Assembly: GCF_014646915.1 (NCBI RefSeq)
Contig: NZ_BMOE01000014.1
Location: 26,978-90,977 of the forward strand
From: Deinococcus aquiradiocola
Lineage (GTDB): Bacteria > Deinococcota > Deinococci > Deinococcales > Deinococcaceae
DNA: 64,000 bases
Direction of reading: 5' to 3'
Part shown: positions 34,532 through 43,112 of the stretch, piece by piece
Numbering within the stretch: position 1 is the first letter of the stretch
Layout: each line of letters starts with the position of its first letter
The notes under the pieces: generated by a model
The model's database searches: none
Told to the model about the DNA's origin: nothing
The model's input: the letters and a program-made list of their open reading frames with translations, nothing else
Translations under genes and position numbers: made by a program

Positions 34532-34586
34532 GAGGCGGCCCTGTCCTGCCGACCCCACCCGGGGCCGTGCCGGGCGGGGCCGCCTC
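34532..34586 (+). terminator. Hairpin after the AhbAB-like gene
   Basis: GAGGCGGCC (34532-34540) pairs with GGCCGCCTC (34578-34586) around a GC-rich inner region; CCTTGT follows. Confidence 0.55.
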
Positions 34587-34666
34587 CCTTGTGGGGCGCG
34601 GGCGGCTGTGACCTGCTCAGGGACAGCTGCGGGCGCGAGATGACGCTCGCCTTTAGACAGAGCTGA

Positions 34667-34694
34667 TTGCGGGCTGGGGTGTGCGGGGTACACT
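34667..34694 (+). promoter_or_regulatory. Promoter of transketolase
   Basis: TTGCGG (34667-34672), 16 bases, TACACT (34689-34694), then 8 bases to the ATG: a recognisable -35 together with leaderless spacing. Confidence 0.65.
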
Positions 34695-34702
34695 AAATCC
34701 CT

Positions 34703-36670
34703 ATGAGCGTCCAAGACTTGTCGGTCAATACCATCCGTACGCTGTCCATCGATGGCGTGCAGCAGGCCAACAGTGGTCACCCCGGTGCGCCGCTCGGTGC
34801 CGCCCCGATGGCGTACACGCTGTGGCAGGACTTCCTGCGCCACAACCCCCGGAACCCCCACTGGCCCGGACGTGACCGCTTCGTGCTGTCTATCGGGCAC
34901 GCCAGCATGCTGATCTACAGCCTGCTGCACCTGACCGGCTACGACCTCTCGCTGGACGAACTCAAGAACTTCCGGCAGTGGGGCAGCAAGACGCCCGGCC
35001 ACCCGGAGTTCTTCCACACCGACGGCCTGGACGCCACCACCGGCCCGCTCGGGCAGGGCGTCGCGATGAGTGTCGGCATGGCGATGGCCGAGTCTCACCT
35101 CGCCGCGCGGTACAACCGCGAGGGCTTCAAGGTCTTCGACAACTTCACGTACAGCATCATGGGTGACGGCGACATGCAGGAAGGCATCAGCCATGAGGCC
35201 GCGTCCCTCGCCGGTCACCTGCAGCTCGGGAAGCTGATCTGGCTGTACGACGACAACGACGTGCAGCTCGACGCGGCCACCTCCAAGGCCTTCAGCGACC
35301 AGACCGCGCAGCGCTTCGAGAGTTACGGCTGGCAGGTGCTGGCCGTGCACGACGGCAACGACCGCGGCGCGATCCACGAGGCGATCCTCGACGCGCAGCG
35401 CGAGACGAGCAAGCCCACCCTGATCCGCGTGAAGACCGTCATCGGGTACGGTTCGCCCCGCGCGGGCAGCAGTAAGGCACACGGTGAGCCGCTCGGCGCG
35501 GAAGGCGTCGCGGAAACCAAGAAGCAGCTCGGCTGGGCGTACCCGGAGCCGTTCACGGTGCCGGAAGAAGTGGCGGCCCACATGGACGCCCGTGAACGCG
35601 GCGCCGCTCAGGAAGCCGAGTGGCAGGCCATGATGGACAGCTACCGCGCCGCGCACCCGGACCTGGCGAAGGAACTCGACGCGATGCTGGCCCGCGAACT
35701 GCCGCAGGACCTCGCGGACGAACTCCCGAGCTTCGAGGTGGGCAGCAAGGCCCTCGCGACGCGCGCCGCGAGCGCCAAGGTCATCAACGCCATCGCCGCG
35801 CACGTGCCCGCCCTGATGGGCGGCAGCGCCGACCTGAGCGGCAGCACCAAGACCACCATCGACAACGAGCCCGCCATGCAGGCGAGCGTCATGGCGGGCC
35901 GCAACGTGTACTTCGGCGTGCGCGAGTTCGGCATGAGCGCCGCCGCGAACGGCCTGAGCCTGTACGGCGCGCTGCGCCCCATGGTCGGCACCTTCCTGGT
36001 GTTCGCGGACTACCTGAAGCCCGCCCTGCGCCTCTCGGCGCTGCAGCACCAGCCGGTCATCTACGTGCTCACGCACGACAGTATCGGCTTGGGCGAGGAC
36101 GGCCCCACGCACCAGCCGGTCGAGCAGCTCGCCATGCTGCGCGCCACCCCGAACACGTACGTCCTGCGTCCCGCCGACGCGAACGAGACGTCCGCCGCGT
36201 GGCACATGGCGCTGGAACGCAAGGACGGCCCGACCGCGCTGATCCTCAGCCGTCAGGACCTGCCGATCATGCCGCGCAACCACAGCGGCGTGAAGCGCGG
36301 CGCGTACGTCGTGCGTGACGCCGAGAACGCCCAGGTGATCCTGATCGCGTCGGGCAGCGAGGTGCACGTCGCGCTCGAAGCGGCCGACGCGCTGGCCGCC
36401 GAGGGCATCGGGGCGCGTGTCGTCAGCATGCCCGGCATGGAAGCGTTCCGCGCGCAGGACCGCGCGTACCAGGACAGCATCCTGACGCCCGGCGTGAAAC
36501 GCGTCGCGATCGAGGCGGCCATGCCGCAGCCGTGGTACGAGTGGGTGGGCCTGGAAGGCGCCGTGATCGGCATGCCGGGCTTCGGTGCGTCCGCGCCCGC
36601 CAGCACCCTCTTCGAGAAGTTCGGCTTCACGGCCGCCAACGTCGTCAAGGTCGTCAAGGGCCTCCTCTGA
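34703..36670 (+). CDS. tkt: Transketolase
   Basis: Thiamine-diphosphate enzyme that moves two-carbon units in the pentose phosphate pathway. The 655 aa protein has family length and order: [20 protein letters not shown], the ThDP-binding [14 protein letters not shown] with the downstream DDND region, the pyrimidine domain with [26 protein letters not shown], and a C-terminal domain ([20 protein letters not shown]). It is probably leaderless or with a 1-2 base leader; there is no Shine-Dalgarno sequence. Confidence 0.97.
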   Translation: MSVQDLSVNTIRTLSIDGVQQANSGHPGAPLGAAPMAYTLWQDFLRHNPRNPHWPGRDRFVLSIGHASMLIYSLLHLTGYDLSLDELKNFRQWGSKTPGHPEFFHTDGLDATTGPLGQGVAMSVGMAMAESHLAARYNREGFKVFDNFTYSIMGDGDMQEGISHEAASLAGHLQLGKLIWLYDDNDVQLDAATSKAFSDQTAQRFESYGWQVLAVHDGNDRGAIHEAILDAQRETSKPTLIRVKTVIGYGSPRAGSSKAHGEPLGAEGVAETKKQLGWAYPEPFTVPEEVAAHMDARERGAAQEAEWQAMMDSYRAAHPDLAKELDAMLARELPQDLADELPSFEVGSKALATRAASAKVINAIAAHVPALMGGSADLSGSTKTTIDNEPAMQASVMAGRNVYFGVREFGMSAAANGLSLYGALRPMVGTFLVFADYLKPALRLSALQHQPVIYVLTHDSIGLGEDGPTHQPVEQLAMLRATPNTYVLRPADANETSAAWHMALERKDGPTALILSRQDLPIMPRNHSGVKRGAYVVRDAENAQVILIASGSEVHVALEAADALAAEGIGARVVSMPGMEAFRAQDRAYQDSILTPGVKRVAIEAAMPQPWYEWVGLEGAVIGMPGFGASAPASTLFEKFGFTAANVVKVVKGLL

Positions 36671-36713
36671 CGGACGGGGGCGCGCCCTGAGCGGCGGCGC
36701 CCCATCCCAGACC

Positions 36714-36745
36714 GCGCCGCCCACCGGGACTCCCGGGGGCGGCGC
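36714..36745 (+). terminator. Hairpin between tkt and gmk
   Basis: GCGCCGCC pairs with GGCGGCGC, enclosing a second CCGGG/CCCGG stem. A smaller GGGGCGC/GCGCCCC hairpin lies just upstream (36677-36703). Confidence 0.6.
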
Positions 36746-36838
36746 GCGCCTGTTCGCCCTTCCCGCCTGTCCCTGGTGCGGGGCTGTGATTGCCTGTATG
36801 CTCTCTGGAATATGGCGGCGGCAATGCTGGAGAGAGAC

Positions 36839-37471
36839 ATGACCACTGAAGAACACCAACCCCGGACCCCGCGCGGCCTGCTGATCGTGATGACCGGCGC
36901 GAGCGGCGTCGGCAAAGGCACCCTCCGCGAACGCTGGCTGAAAGACCAGGACGTCTTCTACTCCGTCAGCTGGACGACCCGGCAGGCCCGGCCCGGCGAA
37001 CGCCAGGGCCTGGACTACCACTTCGTGAGCCCGGAAGAGTTCCAGCAGGTCGCGGCGCAGGACGGGTTCCTGGAGCACGCCGAGTTTGCCGGGAACCACT
37101 ACGGCACGCCGCGCGGCCCCATCGAGGCGGCCCTCGCGGGCGGGCAGGACGTGATCCTGGAGATCGAGGTGAAGGGCGCCATGCAGGTCCGCCAGCACAG
37201 CCGCGAGGCGGTCCTGGTGTTCATCATGCCGCCCAGCATCACCGAACTGCGCCGCCGCCTCGAAGGGCGCGCGACCGAGAACCCCGAGCAGATCGAACGC
37301 CGCCTGAGCCGCGCGCACGAGGAGATCCTCGAAGCGCACGCCTTCGACTACGTCGTCATGAACGACGACCTCGACCGCGCCGTGACCGACATGCACGCCA
37401 TCCAGCGCGCCGAACGCGCCCGTTCCGAACGGCTCTCCCCGCAGGAACTGCGGCGCATCGTCGAAAGCTGA
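36839..37471 (+). CDS. gmk: Guanylate kinase
   Basis: Phosphorylates GMP/dGMP to the diphosphate. The 210 aa protein has the P-loop TGASGVGKGTL (about residues 18-28), GMP-binding SWTTRQARPGERQGLDYHF, and the C-terminal RRLEGRATENPEQIERRL lid. TATGCT (36797-36802) is the likely -10. The ATG at 36839 has GGAGAG 4 bases upstream and suits that short leader; the alternative ATG at 36812 sits at leaderless spacing and would add nine residues. Confidence 0.93.
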   Translation: MTTEEHQPRTPRGLLIVMTGASGVGKGTLRERWLKDQDVFYSVSWTTRQARPGERQGLDYHFVSPEEFQQVAAQDGFLEHAEFAGNHYGTPRGPIEAALAGGQDVILEIEVKGAMQVRQHSREAVLVFIMPPSITELRRRLEGRATENPEQIERRLSRAHEEILEAHAFDYVVMNDDLDRAVTDMHAIQRAERARSERLSPQELRRIVES

Positions 37472-37519
37472 GCCGAAGGTTGAGCTGAACGCTGAAACGC
37501 ACGCTCCGGGCATGCGGGC

Positions 37520-37565
37520 GAGAGGGGCGGAAGGGACTTTCACAAGTTCCCTTCACGCCCCTCTC
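37520..37565. terminator. Long near-perfect inverted repeat after gmk
   Basis: GAGAGGGGCG (37520-37529) and CGCCCCTCTC (37556-37565) pair exactly; the inner GAAGGGACTT pairs with AAGTTCCCTTC with one bulge. About 20 bp of stem around a 4-5 base loop, without a T-run. Confidence 0.65.
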
Positions 37566-37600
37566 CCCTGTCACGGCCCGCCGCGCGCGACCCTGAAGGC

Positions 37601-37771
37601 ATGACCGACCACACCCCCGACCAGACTGCAGCCACGCGCCCCGACCCCGCCGACACCACCCCCGCCGAGGGGCAGAGCCGCGACATTCCCGCCCAGGACC
37701 AGGGCAAGGACCAGGGCGTGGACACCGCCTACGACGCTCCGCCCGCCGAAGGGGCGCGCGACGACGACTGA
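37601..37771 (+). CDS. Small acidic, probably disordered protein (56 aa)
   Basis: Reads MTDHTPDQTAATRPDPADT and ends GARDDD. It is rich in Asp, Pro, Gln, Ala and Thr, with a DQGKDQG repeat and no predicted helix or membrane segment. The ATG has CTGAAGGC directly before it, a weak ribosome-binding site at best. It lies between gmk and the endonuclease III gene, 58 bases before the latter. I do not recognise it; coding is supported only by the intact frame and the gap it fills. Confidence 0.4.
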   Translation: MTDHTPDQTAATRPDPADTTPAEGQSRDIPAQDQGKDQGVDTAYDAPPAEGARDDD

Positions 37772-37829
37772 CGCTCCCCCACTCAACGCCGAGCGGCCCG
37801 CACAGGAACGGTCCGCACTCCTGCGCTGG

Positions 37830-38489
37830 ATGCACGACCGCGTCACGGCCGAGTACGGCCCGAGGCCCCTCGTGCCGCGCCGCGAGGCGATGCATGAACT
37901 CGTCAGCACCATCCTGTCGCAGCGCACCGACTGGCGCAACGAGGACCTCGCGTACCGGGAACTCCGCACGCTCGGCGACTGGGACACCATCCGCGCCCTC
38001 CCGACCGAGACGGTCGCGCACGCCATCCGCGCCAGCACCTACCCGGAACAGAAAGCGCCACGCATTCAGGCGACCCTGAACGCCATTCTGGACGCGCGCG
38101 GCAGTTACGACCTCGACTTCCTCGCGGACCTCAGCCCGCAGGACGGCCTGAACTGGCTGACCGCCCTGCCCGGCGTGGGCGTCAAGACCGCCTCGCTCGT
38201 GCTGCTCTTCAACTACGCCAAGCCGGTCTTCCCGGTGGACACGCACGTACACCGTATCAGCACGCGCGTGGGCGCCATCCCGCGCATGGGGGAGGCGGCC
38301 GCGCACCGCGCCCTGCTTGCCCTGCTGCCGCCCGACCCGCCGCTGCTGTACGAACTGCACGTCAACCTGCTGCGCCACGGGCAGCGCGTGTGCCGCTTCA
38401 GCCGTCCCGCCTGCGGCGCCTGCGTGCTGCGGGAACGCTGCGACGCCTTCGCCGTTCACGGCAACGCCGTCCCGCCCTTCAAGGACTGA
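37830..38489 (+). CDS. Endonuclease III-like DNA glycosylase
   Basis: Base-excision repair glycosylase/AP lyase of the HhH-GPD family, 219 aa. It has the helix-hairpin-helix LTALPGVGVKTASLVLLF with the catalytic Lys, the downstream catalytic Asp in VFPVDTHVHR, and a C-terminal iron-sulfur cluster motif CRFSRPACGACVLRERC. The ATG at 37830 has no ribosome-binding site or TANNNT box; the frame is open farther upstream but has no ATG, GTG or TTG there. Deinococcus carries several Nth paralogues, so no number is assigned. Confidence 0.9.
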   Translation: MHDRVTAEYGPRPLVPRREAMHELVSTILSQRTDWRNEDLAYRELRTLGDWDTIRALPTETVAHAIRASTYPEQKAPRIQATLNAILDARGSYDLDFLADLSPQDGLNWLTALPGVGVKTASLVLLFNYAKPVFPVDTHVHRISTRVGAIPRMGEAAAHRALLALLPPDPPLLYELHVNLLRHGQRVCRFSRPACGACVLRERCDAFAVHGNAVPPFKD

Positions 38490-38513
38490 AGGCCCAGCAC
38501 CGAACGGACGGAC

Positions 38514-38551
38514 GAGGGCGGCCCCAGGTGATCCGGGGCCGCCCTCGTTCT
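38514..38551 (+). terminator. Rho-independent terminator after the endonuclease III gene
   Basis: GAGGGCGGCCCC pairs perfectly (12 bp) with GGGGCCGCCCTC; GTTCT follows. Confidence 0.8.
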
Positions 38552-38557
38552 GACTCC

Positions 38558-38666
38558 CGAATTGAACCCGCACACTCCGCGGGATTCAACCGGGATGCAT
38601 CGCCTCAACACCGGACCTGCTGGTGCTCACTGCGCTCGGCTGAACTCTAGGAGTTCAATCCGAATG
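38558..38666. repeat. Palindromic intergenic repeat, copy C
   Basis: Begins ATTGAAC and ends GTTCAAT, with inner hairpins CCCGC/GCGGG and TGAACTC/GAGTTCA. Its segment GGTGCTCACTGCGCTCGGCT (about 38622-38641) is nearly identical to the reverse complement of part of copy B at 52245-52371 (4 mismatches over 36 bases). It lies between the convergent endonuclease III and catalase genes. Confidence 0.7.
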
Positions 38667-38670
38667 GGGC

Positions 38671-40257
38671 TCAGTCGTCCGCGCCGACCGCTTCGGGCTT
38701 CGCGGCGTTGGTGTGCGTCTCAGTGAGCAGCTGGCCGAGCATGGGATCCGGCTGGGCCTTGAGCGCGTCGATTTCCGCATCGACACCCTTCCCGAGGCGC
38801 TCGTCGATCTTGTAGAGGTGCGCGACGAAACGCTGGCGCACGAAGTCCGGCACGGTCGCGAGCGGACCGGCGAAGTTCTTGTGCAGGCGGTCCTGGCCGT
38901 CCCGGCCCATCAGTTCGTACAGCGCGGCAGGCTGGCCGTACAGGTCCTCGTCCGTCTCGGGGTAGCCGTAGCGGTCGGCGTTGCCGTCGATGCGCAGGGC
39001 AGGCTCGTCCGTCTGCGGGCCGGTTTCGGCGGGGCCGCCGAAGCTGTTCGGTTCGTACACGGGCGCGTCACCGAAGTTGCCGTCGAAGCGCGTCTGGCCG
39101 TCGCGGTGGTACGTGTTGACGGAGTTGACGGCCTTGTTGACGGGCAGCGCCGCGTAGTTGATGCCGATGCGGTAGCGGTGCGCGTCGGCGTAGCTCATGA
39201 GGCGTGCCTGCAGGACCTTGTCGGGGCTGGCGCCGAAGCCGCGCGGCATGTTGCTCGGCTCGAAGGCGGCCTGCTCGATCTCCGCGAAGTAGTTCTTGGG
39301 GTTCTCGTTCAGTTCGAACTCGCCGACCTCGATGAGGGGGTAGTCCTTGTGGCTGACGGTCTTGGTGAGGTCGAAGATGTTGGTGTGGTACGTCTCGGCG
39401 TCCTTCTCGGGGATGACCTGCACCGATACCTTCCACCTGGGGTACTCGCCGCGCTCGATGGCCTCGAAGAGGTCCTGCAGGTGGTAGTCGGGGTTCTCGG
39501 CCGCGATCTGCGCCGCCTGATCGCCGGTGAGGCCCTGCACGCCCTGCATGGTGTGGAAGTGCCACTTCACCCAGTAGCGTTCGCCCGCGTCGTTCCACAG
39601 GCTGTACGTGTGGCTGCCGTAGCCGTTCATGAAGCGGAAGCTGCGCGGAATGCCGCGGTCACCGAACATGTACATCACCTGGTGCAGCGCTTCGGGGCGC
39701 AGGCTCCAGTAGTCGAACTGCATGGTGTTGCTGCGGCGGCCCGTCTGCGGGTGGCGCTTCTGGCTGTGGATGAAGTCCTGGAATTTCAGGGGGTCGCGCA
39801 CGAAGAAGATGGGGGTGTTGTTGCCCACCATGTCCCAGTTGCCGTCCTCGGTGTAGAACTTCAGGGAGAAGCCGCGCGGGTCGCGCACGGTGTCCGCGAA
39901 GCCGCGCTCGCCGGCCACGGTGCTGAAGCGGGCCAGCATGCGGCACTGTTTGCCGACTTCGCTGAAGAGTTTGGCGTTGGTGTACTTGCGGATGTCGCCC
40001 GTCACGGTGAAGGTGCCGTAGGCGCCGCCGCCCTTGGCGTGCACGACGCGTTCCGGGACGCGCTCGCGGTTGAAGTGCGCCATGCGTTCCAGCAGGTGGT
40101 GGTCCTGCAGCAGGACTGGGCCGCGCGGGCCGGCGCTCTGCGACTGCTGGTTGTTGGGGACGCTGTTGCCGGCCGCGTTGGTGAGGGTGCCCTGGGCGGG
40201 CCGGGCGGCCTGCATGTCCTGGGGTTCGGTCGGCTTGAAGCTCTTGTCTGCGCTCAT
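38671..40257 (-). CDS. katA: Catalase (heme-dependent)
   Basis: Breaks down hydrogen peroxide in the cytoplasm; a major antioxidant in Deinococcus. The 528 aa small-subunit-type catalase has the distal His73 in RVVHAKGGGAYG, the conserved Asn in GNNTPIFFVRD, and the proximal heme Tyr (about residue 355) in RLMSYADAHRYRIG. The N-terminal 45 residues are Gln/Ala-rich and less conserved. ACAGGAGGCGTC precedes the ATG. An inverted repeat at 40351-40374 may be its operator. Confidence 0.95.
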   Translation of the reverse strand: MSADKSFKPTEPQDMQAARPAQGTLTNAAGNSVPNNQQSQSAGPRGPVLLQDHHLLERMAHFNRERVPERVVHAKGGGAYGTFTVTGDIRKYTNAKLFSEVGKQCRMLARFSTVAGERGFADTVRDPRGFSLKFYTEDGNWDMVGNNTPIFFVRDPLKFQDFIHSQKRHPQTGRRSNTMQFDYWSLRPEALHQVMYMFGDRGIPRSFRFMNGYGSHTYSLWNDAGERYWVKWHFHTMQGVQGLTGDQAAQIAAENPDYHLQDLFEAIERGEYPRWKVSVQVIPEKDAETYHTNIFDLTKTVSHKDYPLIEVGEFELNENPKNYFAEIEQAAFEPSNMPRGFGASPDKVLQARLMSYADAHRYRIGINYAALPVNKAVNSVNTYHRDGQTRFDGNFGDAPVYEPNSFGGPAETGPQTDEPALRIDGNADRYGYPETDEDLYGQPAALYELMGRDGQDRLHKNFAGPLATVPDFVRQRFVAHLYKIDERLGKGVDAEIDALKAQPDPMLGQLLTETHTNAAKPEAVGADD

Positions 40258-40350
40258 GACGCCTCCTGTACGGTGCTGGGGTTCGGCTGGGTCGGGACGG
40301 TCCGGGGTCCGGTGCTGGCGTGCGTGAGGTGCGCGTCTGCACGGACCACC

Positions 40351-40374
40351 TTAATGGAAAGCATTCCTGATAAC
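40351..40374. promoter_or_regulatory. Inverted repeat upstream of catalase, possible operator
   Basis: TTAATGGAAAGCATTCCTGATAA shows matching arms TTA..GGAA and TTCC..TAA. The position about 100 bases before the catalase ATG suits a peroxide- or metal-responsive repressor site. No regulator is encoded nearby, and the assignment is inference. Confidence 0.3.
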
Positions 40375-40418
40375 ACGCCGATCAATTGTGAACTCCGCCC
40401 GAAAGTGAAGACACGGCC

Positions 40419-41789
40419 TCACCGCCCCCCAACCTCACCGACGCCGTCCTCATCGGAGCCGCGCACCTCGTCCGCCTCCAGGAACGCCGTCACCACCCGG
40501 TTCAGCACCCACCACCCCTGCGGCGTCGCCCGCACCCGCTCCCCCGCCCACTCCAGCAGCCCCAGCCGCACCTGCTCCTCCAGCACCGCCCCGTACCGCG
40601 CCCGCACGTCCACCCCGCTGCGCCGCGACACCAGATCCACATGCATCCCCTCCTGCAACCGCAACGCCATGAACACCGCGTCCGTCACCACGTCCTCCGG
40701 CCGCAACACCTCCACCTCCCCCGCCCCGCCCGCCAGCCACTCGTGCAGGTGCGGATTCGTCCGCCGGAACGGCAGGCCGCCCGCCCCCACCCCCGACACC
40801 GCCTCCAACGCCTCCAGATTCGGTGATGCGTCTCTGTTCGTTGGGGGCTGGTCGTCGGGGACGGCCCCTCCTCTTTCCAGATTCGGTGATGCGTCTCTGT
40901 TCGTTGGGGGCTGGTCGTCGGGGGCGGCCCCTCCTCTTCCCAGATTCGGTGACGCGTCTCTGTTCGTTGGAGGGTAATACCCCGCCCCGCCCGGTCCCAG
41001 CCCCAGGAAGTACTCGCCGGTCCAGTACGCGCGGTTGTGGCGGCTCTGCGCGGACGGACTGCGCGCGTAATTGCTGATCTCGTACCGCTCGAAGCCCGCC
41101 CCCGTCAGCAGCGCCTCCGTCAGCTCGAAGCCCTCCTGCTCGTCCTCCTCGCGCACCGTGACGCCCTGCCGCGCGAACGGCGTGCCCGGCTCGATCGTCA
41201 GGGTGTAGGCGCTCACGTGCTCCACGCCCAGCGCCACCAGCCCCGCCACGTCACTCGCGAGCGGCTGGCCCGTCACCGCCGTGATCAGGTCCCCGCTCAC
41301 CCGGAACCCCGCGTCCCGCAGCTGCGTGACCGCGTCCCGCGCCACCTGCGCCGAATGCTGCCGCCCCAGGAACCGCAGCGTCGCGTCGTCCAGGCTCTGC
41401 ACGCCCACCGACGCCCGGTCGAACCCCAGCGCGCGCCAGTGCTCGGCCCGCGCGGGCGTCACCGTGCCGGGATTCACCTCCAGCGTGTTCTCCAGCCGCC
41501 CCCACCCCAGGTGCCGCCGCACGGACCCCACCAGCGCATCCAGTTCCGCGTCCCGCAGGAAGGACGGCGTGCCGCCCCCCAGGTACACCGTGTCCAGCTG
41601 CACGTCGTACAGCGCGCCCAGCGTGCGGGCCTCCTCGTCCAGCCGCGTCAGGTACCGCGCCACCAGATCGCCGCGCCGCTCCAGCACGTGAAAATCACAG
41701 TACGGACAGATGGACGGGCAGAACGGCACATGGATGTACGCGTGCCGGATGATCCCGGCAGGCGCGGCGGCAGGAGAAACGGCGCTCAC
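40419..41789 (-). CDS. hemW: HemW-like radical SAM protein with an in-frame repeat insertion
   Basis: HemW is a radical SAM heme chaperone related to HemN. The 456 aa chain has the cluster motif [14 protein letters not shown] (CxxxCxxC) near residue 25, [29 protein letters not shown], and a C-terminal HemN_C domain (about 360-445). Residues about 272-325 are 2.5 copies of a 21-residue repeat ([11 protein letters not shown] core), which makes the protein longer than the usual 380 or so. The GTG start is chosen because TAGACT (41801-41796) lies 6 bases before it; leaderless. Confidence 0.88.
   Translation of the reverse strand: MSAVSPAAAPAGIIRHAYIHVPFCPSICPYCDFHVLERRGDLVARYLTRLDEEARTLGALYDVQLDTVYLGGGTPSFLRDAELDALVGSVRRHLGWGRLENTLEVNPGTVTPARAEHWRALGFDRASVGVQSLDDATLRFLGRQHSAQVARDAVTQLRDAGFRVSGDLITAVTGQPLASDVAGLVALGVEHVSAYTLTIEPGTPFARQGVTVREEDEQEGFELTEALLTGAGFERYEISNYARSPSAQSRHNRAYWTGEYFLGLGPGGAGYYPPTNRDASPNLGRGGAAPDDQPPTNRDASPNLERGGAVPDDQPPTNRDASPNLEALEAVSGVGAGGLPFRRTNPHLHEWLAGGAGEVEVLRPEDVVTDAVFMALRLQEGMHVDLVSRRSGVDVRARYGAVLEEQVRLGLLEWAGERVRATPQGWWVLNRVVTAFLEADEVRGSDEDGVGEVGGR
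40814..40970. repeat. 63-bp tandem repeat inside hemW
   Basis: Copies begin at 40814, 40877 and 40940 (the last partial), each starting CCAGATTCGGTGA. The period of 63 keeps the hemW frame. Copies differ at only a few positions. Confidence 0.9.
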
Positions 41790-41901
41790 CCCGGGAGTCT
41801 ACCCGCCCGCCCCGCACCCGAATGGAACGCACCCGAACGGAAGGCGCACCGGCAGGGCCGTGCCACATGCGCGGGCGGCCCGCGTGACGTACCCTGGAGG
41901 C

Positions 41902-42558
41902 ATGACGGCCACCGCCGCCCCCGTCTTCCAGACCGGGGCCGACTACAGCACCAACACGGCCAACGCCCTGATTCACCTGTACCGCGCCGAGGTCGGCAAG
42001 ATGACCGCGTACCGGCAGCGGCTCGACATGACCACCAACTGGGCGGTCGTGACGAGCGCGGGCCTCGCGAGCTTCGCGCTGGGCAACAGCGACAACAGTC
42101 ACGCGACCTTCCTGTTCGCGATGTTCATGAATTACTTCTTCCTGCACCTCGAAGCGCGCCGCTTCCGGATCTTCGAGATCAGTGTGCACCGCGTGCGCAT
42201 CATGGAGCGCTTCTTCTACCCGGCCATGCTGGGCGAGCACCCGGACCCACACTGGCATCAGCTGCTGCTCGCGGAACTCGCGCGGCCACGCAGTCCCATG
42301 ACGCGCGCCGACTCGCTCGGCTGGCGGCTGCGGCGCAACTACCTGTGGATCTACGCCGCGATCCTGATGGCGTGGTTCGCGAAGCTGGACATCGGCCGCG
42401 CGAAGGAGGTGGCGCTCACGCCGCGCAGCCTGCTCGACATGGCGAGCATCGGGAACATTCCCGGCGGGCTGATCTTCGCGCTGGTGGTGGTGTTCTACGG
42501 GTACCTGATCCGGCTCGCGGTGCACGCCACGCGCGACTACCCGCTCGAAGAAGGCTGA
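41902..42558 (+). CDS. DUF2270 membrane protein
   Basis: Predicted inner-membrane protein of 218 aa, function unknown. [20 protein letters not shown] and [18 protein letters not shown] are typical of DUF2270. Hydrophobic segments lie at about 49-62, 71-87, 150-167 and 190-208. The ATG at 41902 is preceded by TACCCTGGAGGC, where TACCCT (41890-41895) is a leaderless-type -10 and GGAGG could also act as ribosome-binding site. Longer upstream frames overlap hemW and are rejected. Confidence 0.85.
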   Translation: MTATAAPVFQTGADYSTNTANALIHLYRAEVGKMTAYRQRLDMTTNWAVVTSAGLASFALGNSDNSHATFLFAMFMNYFFLHLEARRFRIFEISVHRVRIMERFFYPAMLGEHPDPHWHQLLLAELARPRSPMTRADSLGWRLRRNYLWIYAAILMAWFAKLDIGRAKEVALTPRSLLDMASIGNIPGGLIFALVVVFYGYLIRLAVHATRDYPLEEG

Positions 42559-42617
42559 GACGGACGCTGCAGGCCCGTGCTGCGAGGTGCGGGGCGGCTC
42601 GGCTCTATGCTGTGCGT

Positions 42618-43082
42618 ATGCCTGTACCTCCACACGAGTTCCGTGAGACCCTGGGCCGCTTCGCGAGCGGCGTGACCATCGTGACGGCCGCGCACGACGG
42701 CGAGCGTCGCGGCATGACCGCGAGCGCCTTCGTGTCCGTGAGCCTCACGCCGCCCCTCATCCTGGTGAGCGTCGGGCAGACGGCCAGCATGCACGCGCGC
42801 CTGATGGACGTGGACCGTTTCGGGGTGAACGTGCTGAGCGTGCAGCAGAAGGCCCTCAGCGCGCACTTCGCGGGCCGTCCGGACGAGGGCCTGAGCGTCC
42901 CGTGGATGGATCACGAGGGTCTCCCCCTGATCGGCGGGGCGGTCGCGCAGCTCGTGTGCCGCAGGGTGGAGGCGCACGCGGCGGGCGACCACACGCTGTT
43001 CATCGGTGAGGTGGAGTACAGCCGCTACACGGACGACGACCCCCTGGTGTACTTCCGGGGCCAGTACCACGAGCTCGGCTGA
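42618..43082 (+). CDS. Flavin reductase-like FMN-binding protein
   Basis: Short-chain flavin reductase fold of 154 aa, likely reducing FMN/FAD with NAD(P)H for a partner oxygenase. FRETLGRFASGVTIVTA, GMTASAFVSVSLTPPLILV and GDHTLFIGEVE are family motifs. No oxygenase partner is adjacent. TATGCT (42606-42611) lies 6 bases before the ATG; leaderless. Confidence 0.9.
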   Translation: MPVPPHEFRETLGRFASGVTIVTAAHDGERRGMTASAFVSVSLTPPLILVSVGQTASMHARLMDVDRFGVNVLSVQQKALSAHFAGRPDEGLSVPWMDHEGLPLIGGAVAQLVCRRVEAHAAGDHTLFIGEVEYSRYTDDDPLVYFRGQYHELG

Positions 43083-43086
43083 CCGC

Positions 43087-43112
43087 CCCGCCTGGCCTGC
43101 GGGTCAGGCGGG
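43087..43112. terminator. Hairpin between convergent flavin reductase and GGDEF-EAL genes
   Basis: CCCGCCTG (43087-43094) pairs perfectly with CAGGCGGG (43105-43112), overlapping the stop codon of the minus-strand gene. Confidence 0.5.

Noticed and set aside
33368..37543. A 1391-codon open frame on the minus strand
   Set aside because: It runs antisense through the AhbAB-like gene, tkt and gmk, which have clear family motifs. The translation is rich in Arg, Ala, His and Val as expected for a GC-rich shadow frame.
40814..40970. CRISPR-like array
   Set aside because: Direct tandem copies with no spacers, inside a coding sequence; no cas genes in the window.
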